NCBI RefSeq assembly: GCF_026343945.1
Contig: NZ_JAPKNJ010000001.1
Span: 434,001 to 498,000 of the forward strand
From: Kaistia algarum
GTDB lineage: Bacteria; Pseudomonadota; Alphaproteobacteria; Rhizobiales; Kaistiaceae
DNA: 64,000 bases
Direction: 5' to 3'
Below are positions 36,739 through 44,294 of this stretch, one piece after another (positions within the stretch are counted from its first letter, which is position 1; every line of letters begins with the position of its first letter). A model generated the notes under the pieces. That model did no database searches, was not told the DNA's origin, and saw only the letters and a list, made by a program, of their open reading frames with translations. A program made the position numbers and the translations under genes.

Positions 36739-38078
36739 GCGAGCACCTCCTGAAGCGCGGCGGCGAAGGTCGTGCGATCCTCGACGGTGTTTACCTCGGT
36801 CGACGCGACGACGAGGAGGTTGGCGAGTTCGGGCCGGCCCGGCTCAAGCCGCGAGACCGGCACGCCGGCGAGGATGCCGCGTGCCGCGAGCGCCTCGACC
36901 ACCTCGGCGGCGTCCTTCGGCAGCCGCAGGGTGAATTCGTTGAAGAACGAATCGTTTAGGAGGGCTACGCCCGGAACCTCGACCAGCATCTCAGCGAGTT
37001 CGACGGCGTTGGCGTGGTTGATCCGCGCGACACGGCCGAGCCCCTTTTCGCCGAGCAGCGTCATGTGGATGGTGAACGCCAGCGCGCAGAGGCCGGAATT
37101 GGTGCAGATATTCGAGGTCGCCTTGTCGCGGCGGATATGCTGCTCGCGGGTCGACAGCGTCAGCACGAAGCCGCGCCGGCCTTCCGCATCCACCGTCTCG
37201 CCGCAGAGCCGGCCCGGCATCTGGCGGACGAATTTCTGCCGGGTCGCGAACAGGCCGACATAGGGCCCGCCGAAAGTCAGCGGATTGCCGATCGACTGGC
37301 CCTCGCCGACGACGATGTCGGCGCCCTGCGCTCCCGGCGGCTCGACGAGGCCGAGCGACATCGCCTCGGTGAAGACGGCGACGAGCAGCGCACCGACCGA
37401 ATGCGCCTTCTGCGCGATCGGAGCGAGGTCGATCAGATGGCCGTAGAAGGAGGGCGACTGCACGACGACGCAGGACGTCTCGCCGTCGATTGCCGCGAGG
37501 ATATCTTCGGTCGCGGTGGGATCGGGCGGCAGCGCCACGACGGCGTCGCCGGCCATGGCCGAAGTGGTTTCGACGACGGCGCGATAATGCGGATGCAGGC
37601 CACCGGCCAGGACCGCCTTCTTCCGCTTGGTGACGCGGTGCGCCATCAGCACGGCTTCGGCCGTTGCCGTCGAACCGTCATACATGGAGGCGTTGGCGAC
37701 CTCCATGCCGGTCAGGTTTGCGACCTGCGTCTGGAACTCGAACAGGACCTGCAGGGTCCCCTGCGTGATCTCGGGCTGGTACGGCGTATAGGACGTCAGA
37801 AATTCCGAGCGTTGGATCAGATGATCGACGCTTGCCGGGACATGGTGCTTGTAGGCGCCGGCGCCGACGAAGAACGGCACGGACGAGGCCGGCACATTCT
37901 TCGCGGCCATGCGGCCGAGCGTCCGCTCGACCGACATTTCGCCGGCGACGCTCGGGAGATCGAGCCCCTTGACGCGCAGCCGCGCCGGGATATCGGCGAA
38001 AAGCTCGTCGATCGAGGCAACGCCGATCTTCGCCAGCATGGCGCCGCGATCGGCCTCGGAATGGGGGAGAAAGCGCAT
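36735..38078 (-). CDS. gcvPA: Glycine dehydrogenase P protein, subunit 1
   Basis: The 447-residue N-terminal half of glycine decarboxylase. The opening [19 protein letters not shown] and the signature [21 protein letters not shown] are diagnostic. It has no PLP lysine, as expected, since that is on GcvPB. It sits between gcvH (35-nt gap) and gcvPB (4-nt overlap). Confidence 0.96.
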   Translation of the reverse strand: MRFLPHSEADRGAMLAKIGVASIDELFADIPARLRVKGLDLPSVAGEMSVERTLGRMAAKNVPASSVPFFVGAGAYKHHVPASVDHLIQRSEFLTSYTPYQPEITQGTLQVLFEFQTQVANLTGMEVANASMYDGSTATAEAVLMAHRVTKRKKAVLAGGLHPHYRAVVETTSAMAGDAVVALPPDPTATEDILAAIDGETSCVVVQSPSFYGHLIDLAPIAQKAHSVGALLVAVFTEAMSLGLVEPPGAQGADIVVGEGQSIGNPLTFGGPYVGLFATRQKFVRQMPGRLCGETVDAEGRRGFVLTLSTREQHIRRDKATSNICTNSGLCALAFTIHMTLLGEKGLGRVARINHANAVELAEMLVEVPGVALLNDSFFNEFTLRLPKDAAEVVEALAARGILAGVPVSRLEPGRPELANLLVVASTEVNTVEDRTTFAAALQEVLA

Positions 38079-38113
38079 CGATTGGGTTCTCTTCGCCGAA
38101 ACCGGCCGGGTTG

Positions 38114-38485
38114 CTAAAGCGTCTCGACGAAGACCTTGTAGGCTTCTTCGTCCATCAGCTCGGCGAGTTCATCCGAAGCGGTGAGCTTCAGCTTGACGAA
38201 CCAGCCTTCGGCTTCCGGGCTCTCATTGATCTTGCCGGGCTCCTCGGTGAGCGAGGCGTTCACCGCCTCGACCACGCCCGAAACCGGCGCGAACACTTCG
38301 CTTGCCGCCTTGACCGATTCGACGACGGCTGCCTCATCGCCCTTGACGAGTGCCTTGCCGATTTCCGGCAGCTCGACATAGACGACATCGCCGAGCTGCG
38401 ACTGGGCGAAATCGGTGATCCCGACGGTCGCGATATCGCCGTCGATGCGGATCCACTCATGGTCCTTGGTGAAATAGGTCGTCAT
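38114..38485 (-). CDS. gcvH: Glycine cleavage system H protein
   Basis: A 123-residue lipoyl carrier that shuttles the aminomethyl group among P, T and L proteins. The lipoylated lysine is K59 in [12 protein letters not shown]. The start [12 protein letters not shown] is typical. It lies between gcvT and gcvPA with short gaps. No L protein gene is in the window; lpd from a 2-oxoacid dehydrogenase normally supplies it. Confidence 0.97.
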   Translation of the reverse strand: MTTYFTKDHEWIRIDGDIATVGITDFAQSQLGDVVYVELPEIGKALVKGDEAAVVESVKAASEVFAPVSGVVEAVNASLTEEPGKINESPEAEGWFVKLKLTASDELAELMDEEAYKVFVETL

Positions 38486-38506
38486 GGAGGGTTCCCCGGT
38501 GGCGGT

Positions 38507-39655
38507 TCAGACGGAAGGCTTGCGGTAATAGCGGTGCGGAACGAAGGGCAAGGCCTCGACGCGCGCAGCAAGATCCTTGCCGCGGACGGAGAGGAAGACG
38601 GGCGTGCCCGGCGCGGCATAGTCGGCGGCGACATAGCCCATGGCGATCGGGCCGCCGACGGTCGGGCCGAAGCCGCCCGAGGTGACGATGCCGATGACGG
38701 ATCCCTGTGCGTTGCGGATCTCGGTGCCCTCGCGGGCCGGCGCCCTGCCCTCGGGCCGGATGCCGACGCGGAGGCGCGGCGCACCGTCGGCGAGTTCGCC
38801 GAGGATGCGGTCGGCGCCCGGAAATCCGCCTTCAACGCGGCGGCGCTTGGCGATGGCGAAACCGAGATCAGCCTCAGCGGGCGACGTCACCTCGTCGATA
38901 TCGTGGCCATAAAGGCAGAGCCCGGCCTCGAGCCGCAGCGAATCGCGGGCGCCGAGGCCGATCGGCTCGACCTCCGGTTCGGCGAGCAGCGCCCGGGCGA
39001 CGGCCTCGGCCGCGCGGCCAGGCACCGAAATCTCGTAGCCGTCCTCGCCGGTATAGCCCGAGCGGCTGATGATCGCTTCGACCCCGTCCACCTCGGTGCG
39101 GATCGACGTCATGAAGCCCATGCCGGCGGCGGCCGGGCAATGGCGCGCGAAAACTTCCGCGGCCTTCGGACCCTGCAGCGCCAGCAAGGCGCGGTCCTCG
39201 GCAACATCGAGCCGGACGCCATGTGGCAGGCGGGCAGCGAAATGGGCGTAGTCGATGGTCTTGCGGCCGGCATTGACGATCACGCCGAGCGTGCCGTCCT
39301 CGGCCGGATCGGCAGGGCGGGTCACCATCAGATCGTCGATGATGCCGCCATGATCGGTGGTCAGCAGCGTGTAGCGGACACGGCCGGGAGCCAGCGCCTG
39401 AAAGTCGCCCGGCGTCAGCGCCTCCAGTGCCCTGGCCGTCGTTTCATGGTCCGGACCGATGAGCAGGGCCTGCCCCATATGCGAGACATCGAACAGGCCG
39501 GCGTTTTCGCGCGTCCAGTTGTGCTCGGTCAGGATGCCCTTGGGATATTGCACCGGCATGGAATAGCCGGCGAATGGTACCATGCGGGCGCCCAGTTCGC
39601 GATGGAGCGACGCGAGCGGCGTCTCCAGCAGGTCAGTCTCGGAATTTTCGGTCAT
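38507..39655 (-). CDS. gcvT: Aminomethyltransferase (glycine cleavage T protein)
   Basis: A 382-residue folate-binding enzyme that releases ammonia and moves the one-carbon unit to tetrahydrofolate. The N-terminal HRELGARMVPFAGYSMPVQY and the loop ENAGLFDVSHMGQ are conserved. ATG 39655 is used; a TTG codon before it is in frame. It is the first gene of gcvT-H-PA-PB and is preceded by the tandem glycine riboswitch, so glycine should raise expression of the operon. Confidence 0.96.
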   Translation of the reverse strand: MTENSETDLLETPLASLHRELGARMVPFAGYSMPVQYPKGILTEHNWTRENAGLFDVSHMGQALLIGPDHETTARALEALTPGDFQALAPGRVRYTLLTTDHGGIIDDLMVTRPADPAEDGTLGVIVNAGRKTIDYAHFAARLPHGVRLDVAEDRALLALQGPKAAEVFARHCPAAAGMGFMTSIRTEVDGVEAIISRSGYTGEDGYEISVPGRAAEAVARALLAEPEVEPIGLGARDSLRLEAGLCLYGHDIDEVTSPAEADLGFAIAKRRRVEGGFPGADRILGELADGAPRLRVGIRPEGRAPAREGTEIRNAQGSVIGIVTSGGFGPTVGGPIAMGYVAADYAAPGTPVFLSVRGKDLAARVEALPFVPHRYYRKPSV

Positions 39656-39712
39656 CAAGGGTCCCGGAAGCCAGAGTCAGCACGACACGATCCGAAATCG
39701 GATCCACCGCGC

Positions 39713-39905
39713 CCCCTCTGTCCGAGAACCTGAGAGATTTCCCGCGCCCCTGCGGGCACGGCTGCTCCTTCGGTGAGCCCTTCGCAACGAAGGGCTGCTT
39801 TCCAGAGCGTCGACGACCGTCCGGTCCTTATGCCTGAGAGTTTCCGGGGCGGTTGCTCCTTCGGCGCCGGACCGGTTTTCACCGGCCGGACTCTCCCGGC
39901 GATCG
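39713..39905 (-). promoter_or_regulatory. Tandem glycine riboswitch upstream of gcvT
   Basis: On the minus strand two aptamers follow each other. Aptamer 1 (about 39905-39825) has CGGGAGAG, GCGCCGAAGGAGCAA and CTCTCAGGCA. Aptamer 2 (about 39815-39713) has GCTCTGGAAAG, CACCGAAGGAGCAG, CTCTCAGGTT and the closing GGACAGAG. These are the conserved boxes of class gcvT riboswitches. It ends about 57 nt before the gcvT start, so it probably acts on translation or early termination; I did not identify the expression platform. Confidence 0.93.
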
Positions 39906-40028
39906 TTGGGCCAGCCGCCTTGCAGCGACTTGCAAACTGGACTTCGACGCGAATCCAGCTTGCCTTTTACTCTAGGGAGTGGCGCGGCCGAGTCAATCGG
40001 CGCAGCGCGCCGATCTGCCATGCAGCCT

Positions 40029-40679
40029 CTAGCCGCCGCGCTTCTTGGCGCCGCTATCGTCGAACCCGACATAGATGCGATAATCGGTATTGCCGGGGGC
40101 GATGGGCAATTCGATCGTGTCGTCGATCTTCGTGAAGTTCGCGGCGAGATCCGGTTCCTGAAGGCTGACCGGGACCTTGTAGAGTTCCGACTTCACGACC
40201 TTGTCGGTGCCCTGCATGACCACGATCCGGATCGGCAGCGTGACCGTTCCGGCCTTGCCCGCTGGCCCTGCCACGGTGCGGCCCTTGACGCCGACCTTGA
40301 CGGCGACGCCGGTCGCCGTCTTGCGGCATTCGCGGGCCGTATCGACTATGGTGGACTGGTACTGGACCGTCGGCTTCTCGCCGAGTTCGGGATTGATCTT
40401 CTGGCCCGCCTGATAGGTGACGACCGACTCGGTGCCGGGACGGATCGCGACCGGCGGACAGTCCGTCGTGCTGGTGAAGCCGAAATTCTCGGCATTGACG
40501 ACGATCGCGCCCTGCTGGGCCGTGTTCGGCGCGCCGAATACCGCGTTAGTAACAGCATTGCCGGCAGTGCCGGTGTTCTCAGCCGTGCTGCCGCATCCGG
40601 CGAGCCCTATCGCCGCCAATGCCACAAGGCTCAAATTACGGCACGAAATCGCCGCGCTGCCGCCGGACGAAAGAAGCAT
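40029..40679 (-). CDS. Predicted lipoprotein of unknown function
   Basis: A 216-residue protein. The lipobox is LAGC near residue 29 after a hydrophobic stretch (LSLVALAAIGLAGC), so the mature protein is lipid-anchored, probably in the outer membrane or periplasm. The rest is beta-rich, with repeated Val/Thr strands (TVTLPIRIVVMQG, YRIYVGFDD) and two cysteines. It ends in a Lys/Gly tail. I do not recognise the family beyond a Rhizobiales-type hypothetical. It is divergent from thrC. Confidence 0.7.
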   Translation of the reverse strand: MLLSSGGSAAISCRNLSLVALAAIGLAGCGSTAENTGTAGNAVTNAVFGAPNTAQQGAIVVNAENFGFTSTTDCPPVAIRPGTESVVTYQAGQKINPELGEKPTVQYQSTIVDTARECRKTATGVAVKVGVKGRTVAGPAGKAGTVTLPIRIVVMQGTDKVVKSELYKVPVSLQEPDLAANFTKIDDTIELPIAPGNTDYRIYVGFDDSGAKKRGG

Positions 40680-40851
40680 CCTGATAATCCTCGACGCTGA
40701 AGCGCGATCTCTATAACAGTCCCCTCGATCTTTGGCGACTTAGTGACCGTCGCCCAAAAATTCGTCCGCCTTGCCGGCTTGGCTGCGCGGCGATAGGTTG
40801 TCGGTACGGCGGCTCGCCACAGGCGGTCTGTCACGAGGAGGCGTCAGTTCC

Positions 40852-42264
40852 GTGATATATGTGAGCACGCGAGGTCAAGCCCCCGCGCTCGGCTTCTCCG
40901 ATGTTCTCCTCGCCGGACTCGCACGAGACGGCGGGCTGTATGTTCCGGCCGAATGGCCGCATTTTTCCGCCGAGGCCCTGGCCGCCCTGGCCGGGCGGCC
41001 CTATGACGAAATCGCCTTCACCTTGATCCGGCCCTTTGTCGGCGGGGATATCGCTGATTCCGCGCTCCGGGCAATGTGCGCCGAGGCCTATGCGACCTTC
41101 CGCCATCCGGCCGTAGCCCCGATCGTCCAGACCGGGCCGAACGAATTCATCCTTGAGCTGTTCCATGGACCGACGCTCGCCTTCAAGGATGTCGCCATGC
41201 AGCTGCTCGCGCGGATGATGGACCATGTCCTCGCCGAGCGCGGCCAGCGGGCGACCATCGTCGGCGCGACATCGGGCGATACGGGCGGGGCGGCGATCGA
41301 GGCCTTCCGCGGGCGCTCTGCCACCGATGTCTTTATCCTGTTCCCGAAGGGCCGCGTGTCGCCGGTGCAGCAGCGCCAGATGACGACGACCGTCGACCCG
41401 AACGTCCATGCCGTCGCCGTCGAAGGCACCTTCGACGACTGCCAGGCGATTGTGAAGACGCTGTTCAACGATCATCGCTTCCGCGACCGGGTCTCGCTCT
41501 CCGGCGTCAATTCGATCAACTGGGCTCGGATCGTGGCGCAGGTCGTCTATTACGTCTCGGCCGCGCTCTCACTGGGAGCGCCAGCGCGATCCGTCTCCTT
41601 CACCGTCCCGACCGGCAATTTCGGCGACGTCTTTGCTGGCTATGTCGCCAAGCGCATCGGCCTGCCGATCGAGCAATTGGTGATCGCGACCAACACCAAC
41701 GACATCCTCGCCCGCACGCTGGAAAGCGGCCGTTACGAGACGAGCGCAGTGGTGCCGACATCTTCGCCGTCGATGGACATTCAGGTTTCATCCAATTTCG
41801 AGCGGCTGCTTTTCGACGCGGTCGGGCGCGACGGCGAGACGGTTCGCCGTCTGCTGGGCGGGCTCTCGCAGTCCGGCGCGTTCACGGTTCCGCCCGAGGC
41901 GCTCGCGACGATCCGCCGGGAATTCACAGCGGGACGGGCGAGCGAAGACGAGACGGCGGCGACCTTGCGCCAGATGCTCGCCTCGGCCGGCTACCTCGCC
42001 GACCCGCATACCGCCGTCGCGCTCTCGGTCGCCGGTCGGCAGGACCGCTCATCGGCACCGATGGTGACGCTTTCGACCGCGCATCCGGCCAAGTTCCCCG
42101 ATGCCGTCGAGCGCGCGACCGGTATGCGCCCCGCCCTTCCAGCCTGGACGGGCGATCTCATGCACCGCGAGGAGCGGTTCGCCACATTGCCGAACGACGC
42201 GGCGAGCATCGCCGCGTTCGTCGAGCAGCGCTCGCGCGCTGTACGGGAGAGGGTTGAGTCATGA
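40852..42264 (+). CDS. thrC: Threonine synthase
   Basis: A 470-residue PLP enzyme converting O-phosphohomoserine to threonine. The N-terminal YVSTRGQAPALGFSDVLLAGLA is typical of long proteobacterial ThrC. The PLP lysine is K112 in GPTLAFKDVAMQL. GATSGDTGGAAIEAF binds phosphate. GTG 40852 is chosen as the start from the alignment of VIYVSTRG with the family and AGGAGG 10 nt upstream. Together with thrB at 48.8 kb it completes the last steps of threonine synthesis. Confidence 0.95.
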   Translation: MIYVSTRGQAPALGFSDVLLAGLARDGGLYVPAEWPHFSAEALAALAGRPYDEIAFTLIRPFVGGDIADSALRAMCAEAYATFRHPAVAPIVQTGPNEFILELFHGPTLAFKDVAMQLLARMMDHVLAERGQRATIVGATSGDTGGAAIEAFRGRSATDVFILFPKGRVSPVQQRQMTTTVDPNVHAVAVEGTFDDCQAIVKTLFNDHRFRDRVSLSGVNSINWARIVAQVVYYVSAALSLGAPARSVSFTVPTGNFGDVFAGYVAKRIGLPIEQLVIATNTNDILARTLESGRYETSAVVPTSSPSMDIQVSSNFERLLFDAVGRDGETVRRLLGGLSQSGAFTVPPEALATIRREFTAGRASEDETAATLRQMLASAGYLADPHTAVALSVAGRQDRSSAPMVTLSTAHPAKFPDAVERATGMRPALPAWTGDLMHREERFATLPNDAASIAAFVEQRSRAVRERVES

Positions 42265-42289
42265 TGCGACATTTCGCGGGTCTTCCGGC

Positions 42290-43564
42290 ATGACGGTTCG
42301 TGTCACGAAGCTATCGTCGGGCCTGACGGTCGCGACACACGCGATGGATCATCTCGAAAGCGCGGCGCTCGGCGTCTGGATCGGTGCCGGTTCTCGGCTC
42401 GAATCGCCGACCGAGCACGGCATTTCGCACCTCCTTGAGCACATGGCGTTCAAGGGAACCGCGCGCCGTTCCGCGACCGACATCGCCGAGGAGATCGAGG
42501 CGGTCGGCGGCGAGGTCAACGCCGCGACGAGCGTCGAGACCACATCCTATTACGCTCGCATCCTGAAGCCGGACGCCGGACTCGCCGTCGACATATTGAG
42601 CGACATCCTCTGCCATTCGACCTTCGACGAGGAAGAACTCGAACGCGAGCAGCATGTCATCGTGCAGGAGATCGGCGCCTCGCTCGATACGCCTGAGGAC
42701 CGGGTGTTCGATTTCTTCATCGAGGGCGCCTTTCCCGACCAGCCACTCGGCCGCACGATTCTCGGGACGGAAGAGACGGTGCGCCAGACCCGCTCCGACC
42801 ATCTGTTCTCCTATCTCGACCGGCATTATCACGGACCGTCCATGGTGCTGTCGGCGGCTGGCGCGGTCGATCACGACGCGCTCGTCAACCTCGCCGAGGA
42901 ACGTTTCGCCAGCCTGCCGGCCTCGGAAACGCCACCCCCGCCTCCCGCCCGCTATCGCGGCGGCGACGTGCGCGAGGCAAGGCCGCTCATGGAGGCGCAG
43001 ATCCTCCTCGGTTTCGAGGGGCTGCCCTATCCGGCGGAGGATTTCCACGCCGTGCAGATCCTCGCCTCGCTGCTCGGCGGCGGCATGTCCTCGCGCCTCT
43101 TCCAAGAGGTACGCGAGAAGCGTGGGCTCTGCTACTCGATCTATGCCTTCCACTGGAGCTTCGCCGATACCGGCCTTTTCGGCATCCATGCCGCGACGGG
43201 AGCCGAGGATATCGGCCGCCTGATGCCGGTGGTGCTGGGCGAGTTGGAGCGCGCCAGCCACGATATCAACGAGGCGGAACTCTCCCGTGCCCGGGCGCAG
43301 ATGCGGGCGAGCCTCCTGATGAGCCTGGAGAGCCCGGCGGCACGGGCCGGCCAGTTGGCGCGTCAGATGCTGCTGTTTGGCCGCCCGATCACCACAGAGG
43401 AACTCGTCGCCCGGATCGACGGCGTTTCGGTCGAGCGGCTTCGCCGGCTGGCGGAGACGATCTTCACGAGCGCTCCACCTACAATCGCGGCAATCGGGCC
43501 GATCGAGCAGCTTGCGAGCCGCGACCGCATCGCCGAGCGCCTCGGATCCCGCGTCGAGGCATAG
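42290..43564 (+). CDS. M16 family zinc metallopeptidase
   Basis: A 424-residue pitrilysin-type peptidase related to mitochondrial processing peptidase beta. The inverted zinc motif HLLEH has H47, E50 and H51, with the distal Glu in FDEEELEREQHVIVQE about 75 residues later. The C-terminal half repeats the fold without the motif (SLLGGGMSSRLFQEVREKRGLCYS). There is no signal peptide, so it acts in the cytoplasm. It follows thrC by 25 nt and precedes a GNAT gene by 21 nt, forming a likely operon. Confidence 0.93.
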   Translation: MTVRVTKLSSGLTVATHAMDHLESAALGVWIGAGSRLESPTEHGISHLLEHMAFKGTARRSATDIAEEIEAVGGEVNAATSVETTSYYARILKPDAGLAVDILSDILCHSTFDEEELEREQHVIVQEIGASLDTPEDRVFDFFIEGAFPDQPLGRTILGTEETVRQTRSDHLFSYLDRHYHGPSMVLSAAGAVDHDALVNLAEERFASLPASETPPPPPARYRGGDVREARPLMEAQILLGFEGLPYPAEDFHAVQILASLLGGGMSSRLFQEVREKRGLCYSIYAFHWSFADTGLFGIHAATGAEDIGRLMPVVLGELERASHDINEAELSRARAQMRASLLMSLESPAARAGQLARQMLLFGRPITTEELVARIDGVSVERLRRLAETIFTSAPPTIAAIGPIEQLASRDRIAERLGSRVEA

Positions 43565-43585
43565 GCGCGGAGCGGCGGGGCGACG

Positions 43586-44173
43586 ATGGAATTCCTGCGA
43601 TCGGTCGTCCCCTTCCAGCCCGCGCCAATGATCGCAACGGAGACGGTCATTCTCCGGGCGCCGACCATGGCGGACTACGGCGCATGGTCCGATCTGCGCG
43701 GCCGCAGCCGCGACTTCCTGATGCCATGGGAGCCCGTCTGGCCGATCGACGATCTGACGCGTGCAGCGTTCCGGAGGCGCCTCCGCCGCTATCAGCGCGA
43801 ACTCAACGAGGCGACCGGCTTTCCCTTCCTTGTCTTTCGTACGCAGGACCTTGCCCTTGTTGGCGGACTGACGCTGTCGCATGTCGTGCGCGGCGTCACC
43901 CAATCCTGCTCGCTCGGCTACTGGATGGGCGAGCCCTTCGCGGGCAAGGGTCTCATGACGGCCGCCGCCAAATCGGTGATCCCGTTCGTGTTCGATACGC
44001 TGCGCCTGCACCGGCTGGAGGCCGCCTGCCTTCCGCACAATGCCGCGTCGATCCGCCTTCTCGAAAAAGCCGGATTTACGCGCGAGGGTTACGCACGCCG
44101 GTATCTGTGCATCGACGGTCGCTGGCAGGACCACCTGCTCTTCGCCATCGTCGCCGACGATCCCCGTCCCTGA
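43586..44173 (+). CDS. GNAT N-acetyltransferase, RimJ/RimL type
   Basis: A 195-residue acetyltransferase. Motifs are VILRAPTMADYGAWSDLR near the start, the acetyl-CoA-binding region GYWMGEPFAGKGLMTAAAKSVI, and AACLPHNAASIRLLEKAGFTREG, all typical of RimJ-like enzymes that acetylate ribosomal protein N-termini or small molecules. The substrate is unknown. It is the third gene of thrC-M16-GNAT. Confidence 0.9.
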   Translation: MEFLRSVVPFQPAPMIATETVILRAPTMADYGAWSDLRGRSRDFLMPWEPVWPIDDLTRAAFRRRLRRYQRELNEATGFPFLVFRTQDLALVGGLTLSHVVRGVTQSCSLGYWMGEPFAGKGLMTAAAKSVIPFVFDTLRLHRLEAACLPHNAASIRLLEKAGFTREGYARRYLCIDGRWQDHLLFAIVADDPRP

Positions 44174-44294
44174 AGCCTTCCCCGCAGCGGGCGGTCAAAA
44201 TCGTTTCCCGCCTTCACGATTTCTATCCAATTGAAAATTCCTTGGACTGCCATGCCGCGGAATAGTACCTATCGGCGGCGTGCAGGAGGTTTGT

